Shown here one piece after another: positions 1 to 7,995 of a stretch of DNA of 64,000 nucleotides; position 1 is the stretch's first letter; each line of letters starts with the position of its first letter. Below the pieces are notes generated by a model. That model was not told the DNA's origin, made no database searches, and saw nothing but the letters and a program-made list of their open reading frames with translations. The DNA lies in the NCBI GenBank assembly GCA_963663265.2, contig CAXXXM010000002.1, positions 1,054,001 to 1,118,000 on the forward strand, written 5' to 3'. The position numbers and the translations under genes are program-made. This DNA comes from JAEXOD01 sp963663265. GTDB taxonomy: Bacteria > Bacteroidota > Ignavibacteria > Ignavibacteriales > Melioribacteraceae.

Positions 1-480
1 CAAAGTCAAAGGTGCTTTAAATTAATTTATTTAGAAATATTAATATTTCCTAATCGAGTTTTACGCTTCTTGTCACTCGTTTCGCAGATGTTGCAAAATC
101 GAAGAATAATTCCTGGGCGGTCATGGTCGCATATATTTTTATTAAAACAGCTATATTTAAGCTATTTTTTGGTAAAACCATTAGTGTCACGGTGAGACCG
201 TGACACCCATGAATTTGGTTTTCGTGTTTTGGAACACTCAAAGACCGTGACACATGGTTGTTGCAAAATACAAAAACATTGTCTGAACGATGATTCATGG
301 GATTTTATTGATTTTTGGGGATTAATCTTTTATGAATTTTTCGTCACTTGTCACATCGTCACTCGTTACTTTTTTTGAATGCAGAGCAATCACACGTCGT
401 TAACCATGCGACACAACATTCCCCACGCCTTCAGAAAAGTCGCACAAGGTCAACAGCAATGGTACAATTATAACCGCTGA
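1..480. repeat. Intergenic dispersed repeat, diverged copy of the 46.2-46.8 kb spacer
   Basis: No convincing gene lies here. Bases 1-50 closely match 46726-46771, and about 184-415 is a diverged match to about 46320-46585. Shared words include CAAAAACATTGTCTGAAC, GATTTTTGGG and CACATCGTCACTCGTTAC, in the same order in both places. A small open frame at 50-298 (minus) lies inside the repeat and has no credible protein features. Positions 481-545 hold nothing recognisable. Confidence 0.75.
184..206. repeat. Perfect 10-bp hairpin with GAG loop
   Basis: GTGTCACGGT (184-193), loop GAG, ACCGTGACAC (197-206) form a perfect inverted repeat. A related but imperfect palindrome with a CTC loop occurs at 46329-46349. 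It has no T-tract, so it does not look like a terminator. It resembles a REP-type palindrome. Confidence 0.7.
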
Positions 481-548
481 GGATAATATTACAATAAAAT
501 ACAATAACTCACCTTGCCTCCCAAAAACAAATCTTCTTATTAAAATCA

Positions 549-583
549 AAAAGCCGTTTAACATATTCTGTCAAACGGCTTGT
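549..583 (-). terminator. Rho-independent terminator of the 610-2967 gene
   Basis: Read on the minus strand, AAGCCGTTT and AAACGGCTT pair around a 13-nt loop, and TTTTTGATTTTA follows. It lies about 30 bp past the stop codon. The same hairpin ends the neighbouring paralogue. Confidence 0.85.
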
Positions 584-609
584 AATAATTAACAATTAAT
601 AATTGATAA

Positions 610-2967
610 TTATTTTACTAACATCATTTTCTTTGTAGCAACATAGTTATTTGCGGTGATTGAATAGAAATAAACACCACTTGTTAAATTTGAAGCATTA
701 AAGTTAACATTGTAGTTGCCAGCAGCTAAGTCTTCATTAACTAAGTTTGCAACTTCTTGACCTAATACGTTGAAAACTTTTAATGTAACTAAACCAGCTT
801 CAGGAACGCTAAAGTTAATTGTAGTTGATGGGTTAAACGGGTTTGGGAAGTTTTGAGCTAAATCATAAACAGTAGGAATACTGCTGTTAGATTCTTCAAC
901 ACCAACAACAAGTGCTGGAGACATATCTCCCCAAAGAGCATTAGCAATAGCATATTGTGAATTAGTGCATAAACAAATTTTGTGATTAACTCCCATAGTA
1001 GATTCATTATCATTACTACCACCATTCGATTCCAGTCCCCAATTTGCTCCGAACTTGTACTCAAAATTCAATAAAGTATAAATTGGAAAAACAATTTCTT
1101 TAGACCAATAACCGTCATTAGCAATTTGATCACCATCAATACCAGAGTCATTTAAAAAGATAGCTAAACCTTCATCTGAATTTGGCCATCCCCCTTGTGG
1201 CCATGCCAAAGGAACAACGGAACCTAAAACGGCTACTTTTTCGATTGTTGCAAACTGCTGATTAGTAATAGCATTAACTGCGTTTCTCATATCTACTTCA
1301 AAACGAACAATTGTTGGTTGGTGAGTAACTGTACTTAAATCAGCATTGTTAAACGCGTGACCAATGATTATATAGCCATTGTTAATATCAGTATTTGTTA
1401 CTGTATATTCATAGTTATCGCCATTTTCCCAAGTTGTTGCAGCACCACTTACATAAGCATATTTGTAACCAATAACATCACCTGCTAAAACAGATACGTT
1501 AGTTGTAAGTTCATAAACGTTAGGATCGCCTAAAGATGGAGCCATTACGTCTGTATCAGCCCAACCATTAAAGCTTCCTCTTGCAGTTAATACATCTGTT
1601 GATGGATTAAATCTACCGGCAACAATTTCTAATTCTATGTTACATATAAATGTAGCAGGAATTGTAATTCCACCGCCTAAATCCCTATCATAATAATCTG
1701 TATAAGAACCATTAGGTAATACTACGTATTCTCTATTTGGATCATTTTCCCAACCGTCATTAGCACGATATTTGAAAAATACTCTTGTACCTGGTTCTAA
1801 GTTTGGAACGGTAACTGAATAGATTTGGTCATTATCTGAATCTGTCATTTCTAATTGGCTTGTTGCCCAATCAGTCATTGAACCAGCTAAATATACTTTA
1901 CCTGTTGCAGGATCAAAAGCTGAATTAGCTATTTGTACTGCCATGTTAACGTTAAAAGTAACTGAAGTAGGTGTTACGTCACGGGTAAATACTTGAACTG
2001 ATGGGAAAATACCACTTGTTCCGTTAAAGCTACCTAAGTAAGCTGTGTTTCCATCAGGACTGAAACCAATTGCTCTTGGGCGTGCATCAACTGTGTTGAT
2101 ATCACCATAATCGCCCCAATTAAATTGCATACTATCAATAATAGTTTTGTTAGCTACGTCATAAGCGTAATAACTACCACGTGTAAAGTTAACTTCTGGT
2201 TTATCATTATAAGAACCTGCACTAAACCATAAGTTGTTATTTTTTTTGTCCCATGCATATGATTCTGCTCTTGCACCTTCAGCAATAGAATCAGCTAAAG
2301 TGAATTCAGCAAATTCATCTGGTCTTGTATATACTTTGATGTTTCCTTTATCATAACCAGACCAGTATATTGTCATACCGTCAGGTGATACTGCAAAAGC
2401 ACGTGAATAACCAACTGTTGAAGCAATACCAACACCGGTTTGATTTAAGTCAGCATCAAAAACATATAATTTGTTACCAGGTACAACGTGTGCACAATAG
2501 ATATTTCCATTTGCATCACCCATTGCTGCTGTTGGCGAACCATCCATTGCAGCTTTTGCCATTAATTCACCTGTTTGGTAGTTAATTTTAAATAGGAAAT
2601 TTGGACTACTTTGTGAGTGCAAAATGTTACCATCTTTATCCATTCCTAATCCACGACCATTACCTTTTAAAGTATCTGTACCTAAAATACGAATTGGTGA
2701 AAAAGCAGCTTGAGTTCCATCAGCATTGTAAACATAAATAGCTGATACTGATACTTTAACATCACCCGCCATAACACTATCTAATTTTGAAAAATAGCTA
2801 ATCCATACTTTTCCGTCAGGATCTACCGCTATACCATGTAATGGATATTTTGCAGTAACACCATTATTTTGTTCAGGTGGTGGGAATACCCCCTGATAAC
2901 TAAATTGTGCTTTCATTACGCCAAAAGCCATAAAGAAAGCTAATAAAACGATTAGTTTTTTGCTCAT
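610..2967 (-). CDS. Secreted beta-propeller/E-set protein with T9SS sorting tail (copy B)
   Basis: The 785-aa protein starts with a signal peptide that should be cut after residue 20 (...GVMKA|QFSYQ). Residues about 40-335 carry propeller-like repeats (AVDPDGKVWIS, GMDKDGNILHS, AVSPDGMTIYW, FSPDGNTAYLG). Three beta-sandwich modules follow at about 336-440, 450-560 and 570-695. The first two resemble starch-binding/glycogen-binding E-set folds (VYLAGSMTDW, ARGSFNGWAD). The last 80 residues are a type A T9SS tail (QNFPNPFNPSTTI ... KKMMLVK). A good Shine-Dalgarno (GGAGGAGT) precedes the ATG. It is the second, downstream member of a tandem pair and may have its own promoter in 2980-3177. The ligand is unknown; polysaccharide or surface binding is only an inference from the sandwich modules. 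Confidence 0.9.
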   Translation of the reverse strand: MSKKLIVLLAFFMAFGVMKAQFSYQGVFPPPEQNNGVTAKYPLHGIAVDPDGKVWISYFSKLDSVMAGDVKVSVSAIYVYNADGTQAAFSPIRILGTDTLKGNGRGLGMDKDGNILHSQSSPNFLFKINYQTGELMAKAAMDGSPTAAMGDANGNIYCAHVVPGNKLYVFDADLNQTGVGIASTVGYSRAFAVSPDGMTIYWSGYDKGNIKVYTRPDEFAEFTLADSIAEGARAESYAWDKKNNNLWFSAGSYNDKPEVNFTRGSYYAYDVANKTIIDSMQFNWGDYGDINTVDARPRAIGFSPDGNTAYLGSFNGTSGIFPSVQVFTRDVTPTSVTFNVNMAVQIANSAFDPATGKVYLAGSMTDWATSQLEMTDSDNDQIYSVTVPNLEPGTRVFFKYRANDGWENDPNREYVVLPNGSYTDYYDRDLGGGITIPATFICNIELEIVAGRFNPSTDVLTARGSFNGWADTDVMAPSLGDPNVYELTTNVSVLAGDVIGYKYAYVSGAATTWENGDNYEYTVTNTDINNGYIIIGHAFNNADLSTVTHQPTIVRFEVDMRNAVNAITNQQFATIEKVAVLGSVVPLAWPQGGWPNSDEGLAIFLNDSGIDGDQIANDGYWSKEIVFPIYTLLNFEYKFGANWGLESNGGSNDNESTMGVNHKICLCTNSQYAIANALWGDMSPALVVGVEESNSSIPTVYDLAQNFPNPFNPSTTINFSVPEAGLVTLKVFNVLGQEVANLVNEDLAAGNYNVNFNASNLTSGVYFYSITANNYVATKKMMLVK

Positions 2968-3181
2968 AATTACTCCTCCAATAAAGGCTAATAATAACCC
3001 ATAATTTAGTTAAATCAAATAGTTAATACTTTAGCCTATTAGTATTAATATTTTACATTATTGTTTAATTTATGAATTATTTTCTGAAAATCAAAATAAT
3101 TTTCCCAAACTTTGCTCAATCTGAATTATTATTTTATTTAACTGTAAAATTGGGAAGGAGTATAAACTTAGTTATTTAAAA

Positions 3182-3220
3182 TCAAAAAGCCGTTTAACAT
3201 ATTCTGTCAAACGGCTTTTA
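3182..3220 (-). terminator. Rho-independent terminator of the 3254-5614 gene
   Basis: The hairpin at 3187-3217 is the same as at 551-581 (AAGCCGTTT/AAACGGCTT), with a T-run on the minus strand. It separates the first propeller gene from its downstream copy, so the two are probably not simply co-transcribed. Confidence 0.85.
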
Positions 3221-3253
3221 ATAATTATATAATTAACAATTAATAATTGATAA

Positions 3254-5614
3254 TTATTTTACTAACATCATTTTCTTTGTAGCAACAAAGTTATTTGCGG
3301 TGATTGAATAGAAATAAACACCACTTGTTAAATTTGAAGCATTAAAGTTAACATTGTAGTTACCAGCAGCTAAGTCTTCATTAACTAAGTTAGCAACTTC
3401 TTGACCTAATACGTTGAAAACTTTTAATGTAACTAAACCAGCTTCAGGAACGCTAAAGTTAATTGTAGTTGATGGGTTAAATGGATTTGGGAAGTTCTGA
3501 GCTAAATCATAAACAGTAGGAATACTGCTGTTAGATTCTTCAACACCAAGAACAACTGCAGGAGACATATCTGCCCATACAGTATTAGCAATTACATACT
3601 GAGCATTAGTTGTTAAAGTGATTGAGTGGTTAACACCCATTGTTGATTCGTTATCATTTGAACCACCGTTTGATTCTAATCCCCAGTTAGCACCATATTT
3701 AAACTCAAAGTTTAATAAAGTATATTGTGGGAATAAAACTTCTTTTGACCAGAAACCATCACCAGCTACGTCGTCACCGTCTGTACCAGCATCATTTAAG
3801 AAGATAGCTAAACCTTCATCTGAATTTGGCCATCCGCCTTGTGGCCATGCCAAAGGAGTAACAGCACCTAAAACAGCTACTTTTTCAATTGTAGCAAAAG
3901 GTTGATTTGTAACAGCGTTAACAGCATTAGCCATATTTACAACAAATTTAACTGTTGTTGGTTGATGTGTAACTGTACTTAAGTCAGCATTGTTAAATGA
4001 GTGACCTAAAGTAATGTAACCATTATTAATATCAGTATTTGTTACTGTATATTCATAGTTATCGCCATTTTCCCATGTTGTTGCAGCACCACTTACATAA
4101 GCATATTTGTAACCAATAACATCACCTGCTAAAACAGATACGTTAGTTGTAAGTTCATAAACGTTAGGATCGCCTAAAGATGGAGCCATTACGTCTGTAT
4201 CAGCCCAACCATTAAAGCTACCTCTTGCTGTTAATACATCTGTTGATGGATTAAATCTACCAGCAACAATTTCTAATTCCATATTACATGTAAATGTTGC
4301 AGAAACAGTAATACCACCACCTAAATCTCTATCATAATAATCTGTATAAGAACCATTAGGTAATACTACGTATTCTCTATTTGGATCATTTTCCCAACCG
4401 TCATTAGCACGATATTTGAAAAATACTCTTGTACCTGGTTCTAAGTTTGGAACGGTAACTGAATAGATTTGGTCATTATCTGAATCTGTCATTTCTAATT
4501 GGCTTGTTGCCCAATCAGTCATTGAACCAGCTAAATATACTTTACCTGTTGCAGGATCAAAAGCTGAATTAGCTATTTGTACTGACATGTTAACGTTAAA
4601 AGTAACTGAAGTAGGTGTTACGTCGCGGGTAAATACTTGAACTGATGGGAAAATACCACTTGTTCCGTTAAAGCTACCTAAGTAAGCTGTGTTTCCATCA
4701 GGACTGAAACTAATAGCTCTTGGACGTGCATCAACTGTGTTGATATCGCCATAATCGCCCCAATGGAACTGCATACTATCAATAATAGTTTTGTTAGCTA
4801 CGTCATAAGCGTAAAAACTACCACGTGTAAAGTTAACTTCTGGTTTGTCATTATAAGAACCTGCACTAAACCATAAGTTGTTATTTTTTTTGTCCCAGCC
4901 ATATGATTCTGCTCTTGCACCTTCAGCTATAGAATCAGCTAATGTGAATTCAGCAAATTCATCTGGTCTTGTATATACTTTGATGTTTCCTTTATCGTAA
5001 CCAGACCAGTAAATTGTCATACCGTCAGATGATACAGCAAAAGCACGTGAATAACCAACTGTTGAAGCAATACCAACACCGGTTTGATTTAAGTCAGCAT
5101 CAAAAATATATAATTTGTTACCAGGTACTACGTGTGCACAATAGATATTTCCATTTGCATCACCCATAGCTGCTGTTGGCGAACCATCCATTGCAGCTTT
5201 TGCCATTAATTCACCTGTTTGGTAGTTAATTTTGAATAATAAAGCTGGACCACTTTGTGAGTGCAAAATGTTACCATCTTTATCCATTCCTAATCCACGA
5301 CCGTTACCTTTTAAAGTATCTGTACCTAAAATACGGATTGGTGAAAAAGAAGCTGGTGTACCATCAGCATTGTAAACATAAATAGCTGATACTGATATTT
5401 TTACGTTATTTGCGTCAAAAACGCTATCATGTTTAGCGTAATAGCTGATCCAAACTTTTCCATCAGGATCTACTGCTAAACCATGTAATGGATATGTTGC
5501 AGTAACGCCATTATTTTGTTCAGGTGGTGGGAATACCCCCTGATAACTGAATTGTGCTTTCATTACGCCAAAAGCCATAAAGAAAGCTAATAAAACGATT
5601 AGTTTTTTGCTCAT
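3254..5614 (-). CDS. Secreted beta-propeller/E-set protein with T9SS sorting tail (copy A)
   Basis: This 786-aa protein is the close paralogue of the 610-2967 product: same signal peptide, propeller region, three beta-sandwich modules and nearly identical T9SS tail. Differences are not even. They cluster at residues about 45-75 and in the third sandwich module (about 570-700), while the middle of the propeller, modules 1-2 and the sorting tail are almost unchanged. AGGAGT precedes the ATG. It lies 45 bp downstream of the IPT lipoprotein gene and looks like the last member of the operon starting at 13144. T9SS cargo is normally exported through the outer membrane and either anchored or released; which applies here cannot be seen. 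Confidence 0.9.
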   Translation of the reverse strand: MSKKLIVLLAFFMAFGVMKAQFSYQGVFPPPEQNNGVTATYPLHGLAVDPDGKVWISYYAKHDSVFDANNVKISVSAIYVYNADGTPASFSPIRILGTDTLKGNGRGLGMDKDGNILHSQSGPALLFKINYQTGELMAKAAMDGSPTAAMGDANGNIYCAHVVPGNKLYIFDADLNQTGVGIASTVGYSRAFAVSSDGMTIYWSGYDKGNIKVYTRPDEFAEFTLADSIAEGARAESYGWDKKNNNLWFSAGSYNDKPEVNFTRGSFYAYDVANKTIIDSMQFHWGDYGDINTVDARPRAISFSPDGNTAYLGSFNGTSGIFPSVQVFTRDVTPTSVTFNVNMSVQIANSAFDPATGKVYLAGSMTDWATSQLEMTDSDNDQIYSVTVPNLEPGTRVFFKYRANDGWENDPNREYVVLPNGSYTDYYDRDLGGGITVSATFTCNMELEIVAGRFNPSTDVLTARGSFNGWADTDVMAPSLGDPNVYELTTNVSVLAGDVIGYKYAYVSGAATTWENGDNYEYTVTNTDINNGYITLGHSFNNADLSTVTHQPTTVKFVVNMANAVNAVTNQPFATIEKVAVLGAVTPLAWPQGGWPNSDEGLAIFLNDAGTDGDDVAGDGFWSKEVLFPQYTLLNFEFKYGANWGLESNGGSNDNESTMGVNHSITLTTNAQYVIANTVWADMSPAVVLGVEESNSSIPTVYDLAQNFPNPFNPSTTINFSVPEAGLVTLKVFNVLGQEVANLVNEDLAAGNYNVNFNASNLTSGVYFYSITANNFVATKKMMLVK

Positions 5615-5659
5615 AATTACTCCTATATATGATTGTAAATTAATTTATTTTACAGTTTC

Positions 5660-6886
5660 TTAATCTCTGCCGTAATAAGGTGCCCCTGTTTTCTGCATGT
5701 CAATCCTTATTACAACTTGTGAAGAAGATACTGTTCCCCGAGTATAATATAAATTATTCCCAGGTCCCCACGCAAATGATAAAACGTCTGAACTTATCAA
5801 TCCAGGGTATAATGTTTCATAAGATTTATCAGTATGAACTATTATAACCGGATCTTCCATATTAGTTCCAACTACCATATCACCATCAGCAGCAAATGTA
5901 ATTGCGTTTACAGAAAGCGATGGGTTTTCAGAACCAAACTTTTCACTCATATTAAAATATAATTCAAAAGAACCTAAACTATCAGCACTATATATTTTTG
6001 CTCTTTTGATAACCTCATAGGTAACCCCATCGATTTCTTCAGCAGCAGCAACATATAGATACAAATCTAAAGGTTTTTCTTCAAATATCCTAACAGATTT
6101 TACTATTCCGGTAAAGGCAAAAGTTTTTACATTAGTATTATTATTATCAATTCTAAAAATACCCGCACCTTTAGTACCAGCCCAGATATTTCCATCTTTA
6201 TCAAAATCAAAATCAGTAACAGCAGAAGGAACTGCTCTATATGTAGCAGGAGTAGTATTATAAACAGTTTTAATTATTCTTTTTTCTAAACGAGTTGAAT
6301 AAATATCACCTTTATAATACCTTAAAGTATAGTGGGCTACTTCACCACCCATTGCAGGTGCCCATTTTGATAATTCACCTTTTTTGTTTAATATTTGAAA
6401 ACCACCGGTACCACTTTGCGATTTAAATGACATATAAAGGTTTTCATCACGGTCGGTAGTTATTCCGTAAGGAACTTCGTAATCTTTAAATGCATAAACT
6501 TGCTCAACTGCTGCTTTAAGTTTATACATGAAGTTATTACTCAAAGCAACAACTTTATAAACAGCTACTTTAATATTAACTGTATCAGCAATAATGTTTG
6601 GTGCTTTTACTTTAATAGTTGTTGCAGTAGCATCTAACACTTGGGCAACTTTACCGTTAAAATAAACAATGTTTTCTTCTTTAGTTGCAGAAAAATTTGC
6701 ACCAGTCAAAGTGATTTCAGATATACCGGCCAACGCACTATCTGCCGGGAAGATTGAAGTAATTTCAGGAGCTGCTCCTGAAGATTTACCTGAATCGTAT
6801 AAACTTGGAGTTGTATCATCATCGCTGCAAGCAGCAAAGAAGAAAGAACCCAAGATTAACAATGTTATAAAAACACTTGTTTTCAT
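5660..6886 (-). CDS. IPT/TIG-domain lipoprotein with propeller-like repeats
   Basis: Starting at 6886 the product is 408 aa and opens with a clean lipoprotein signal, MKTSVFITLLILGSFFFAAC, with the lipobox Cys at residue 20. In-frame ATGs at 6913 and 6937 would add 9 or 17 residues. No start has a strong ribosome site, so I chose by the signal peptide. Residues about 35-120 are an IPT/TIG Ig-like domain (ITSIFPADSALAGISEITLTGANF). The rest contains NHL/propeller-like strands (VPYGITTDRDENLYMSF, DFDFDKDGNIWAGT). It sits between the PorV-like gene and the propeller paralogues. A SusE/F-like role as a surface lipoprotein helping the receptor is an inference. Confidence 0.8.
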   Translation of the reverse strand: MKTSVFITLLILGSFFFAACSDDDTTPSLYDSGKSSGAAPEITSIFPADSALAGISEITLTGANFSATKEENIVYFNGKVAQVLDATATTIKVKAPNIIADTVNIKVAVYKVVALSNNFMYKLKAAVEQVYAFKDYEVPYGITTDRDENLYMSFKSQSGTGGFQILNKKGELSKWAPAMGGEVAHYTLRYYKGDIYSTRLEKRIIKTVYNTTPATYRAVPSAVTDFDFDKDGNIWAGTKGAGIFRIDNNNTNVKTFAFTGIVKSVRIFEEKPLDLYLYVAAAEEIDGVTYEVIKRAKIYSADSLGSFELYFNMSEKFGSENPSLSVNAITFAADGDMVVGTNMEDPVIIVHTDKSYETLYPGLISSDVLSFAWGPGNNLYYTRGTVSSSQVVIRIDMQKTGAPYYGRD

Positions 6887-6959
6887 AACCTTTTGTATAA
6901 ATAATTTTCTCATAAAATTACCATTAAAATTTTTCATAAATTAATTATAGCATTATTTA

Positions 6960-7967
6960 CTAATTGAATGCAACATTAAATGTCAATCTATGCACATCAT
7001 TAAAAGTTTCAAAATTGGTATAACAATAATCAATACCGTAACTAACAATTTCGTCTCCAAGCTTAACACCAAAGCCGGCTGTAAAATCGTAATCATCGTT
7101 AGGTGATGAATAACCAGCTCTTACTGAAAATGTTTTCATAAATGTGTATTCACATCCAAAATTAATTTGTTCAGCATAATCTCTTGGATGTACAGCATCA
7201 ACAGCCACAATTAACTGATGTAATTTGCCTAAGTCTTCAAAAAAGTCCATTGCATCCATTGCTAAACCAATTCTAAATGTTAATGGAAGTTGAAAACCTT
7301 CTTCTTTGTATTTAATTTCTGTTGAGAAGTTTCTTACGTTCATTGCAAAATTTAAGCTTTTATATCCTGTATGATATAAAATACCAAAATCGAATGCAAC
7401 TGCACTTAAAGAGTTATCTTCTTCAACATACGAGCCGTCATCGTTAATATCAATTACACTTGAACCTAAATCCTGGCTTGTATATTTAATACTACCACCA
7501 ACGGAAAACTTATCAGATAATGCTTTTGCATAACTTGCACCAACTGCATAAGCAGTTGGCTTAAATATTCCGGTTTCTACATAACCCATCTCATTAGAGG
7601 CAACAATAGTTCCAATCATTCCACCGTAATCTACGCTTGTAAATGAAAGACCAAATACGCCATAATTTCCAAAATCTGGGGCATATGAAATACCACCGTA
7701 AACATAATCTATATCTGCAATCCAGCCAACACTACCAATTGTGGCACTAAACTGATTTTTTTGATAAGCCATAGTAGCCGGATTATAAAACATAGATGAG
7801 GCACCGGATTCAACTGCAGTTACTGCAGAGCCGAGTGCACTTGCTCGTGAATCGGTTGATAAACTTAAAAATTTAAAACCGGTTTGAGCAAGTTTTTTCC
7901 TTTCTTGGGCATTGCTTGATGCTAACCCAATTAAAATCAAAACTATTATTAATATATTTTTTTTCAT
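6960..7967 (-). CDS. PorV/PorQ-family outer-membrane beta-barrel protein
   Basis: The 335-aa product has a signal peptide (cut near SSNA|QE) followed by the family signature GFKFLSLSTDSRASALGSA ... SSMFYNPATMA. The rest is alternating beta strands with Gly/aromatic girdles and ends in the outer-membrane-type terminus TFNVAFN. PorV is the T9SS outer-membrane protein that collects cargo by its C-terminal domain. Many family members sit beside surface-protein genes and may act as dedicated partners. Here it is the third gene of the operon, 28 bp after the FN3 gene and 22-73 bp before the lipoprotein gene, depending on that gene's start. Family membership is fairly secure; a specific T9SS shuttle role is inferred. 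Confidence 0.85.
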   Translation of the reverse strand: MKKNILIIVLILIGLASSNAQERKKLAQTGFKFLSLSTDSRASALGSAVTAVESGASSMFYNPATMAYQKNQFSATIGSVGWIADIDYVYGGISYAPDFGNYGVFGLSFTSVDYGGMIGTIVASNEMGYVETGIFKPTAYAVGASYAKALSDKFSVGGSIKYTSQDLGSSVIDINDDGSYVEEDNSLSAVAFDFGILYHTGYKSLNFAMNVRNFSTEIKYKEEGFQLPLTFRIGLAMDAMDFFEDLGKLHQLIVAVDAVHPRDYAEQINFGCEYTFMKTFSVRAGYSSPNDDYDFTAGFGVKLGDEIVSYGIDYCYTNFETFNDVHRLTFNVAFN

Positions 7968-7995
7968 CTTTTTACCTAAGTCTTATTCGTTAATA

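Larger units (their letters stand above)
542..5626 (-). repeat. Tandem duplication of a gene plus its terminator
   Basis: Units of about 2.44 kb at about 542-2979 and 3178-5626 each contain a terminator, a short spacer, a complete coding region and the start of the leader (ATTACTCCT in plus orientation). Similarity stops just upstream of each ribosome binding site. The two copies are separated by about 200 bp of unique AT-rich sequence (2980-3177), in which I see nothing except a possible promoter region for the 610-2967 copy. Confidence 0.9.

Noticed and set aside
50..298. 82-codon minus-strand frame at the window start
   Set aside because: It lies inside the dispersed repeat, including a perfect hairpin, and has no ribosome site or recognisable domain.
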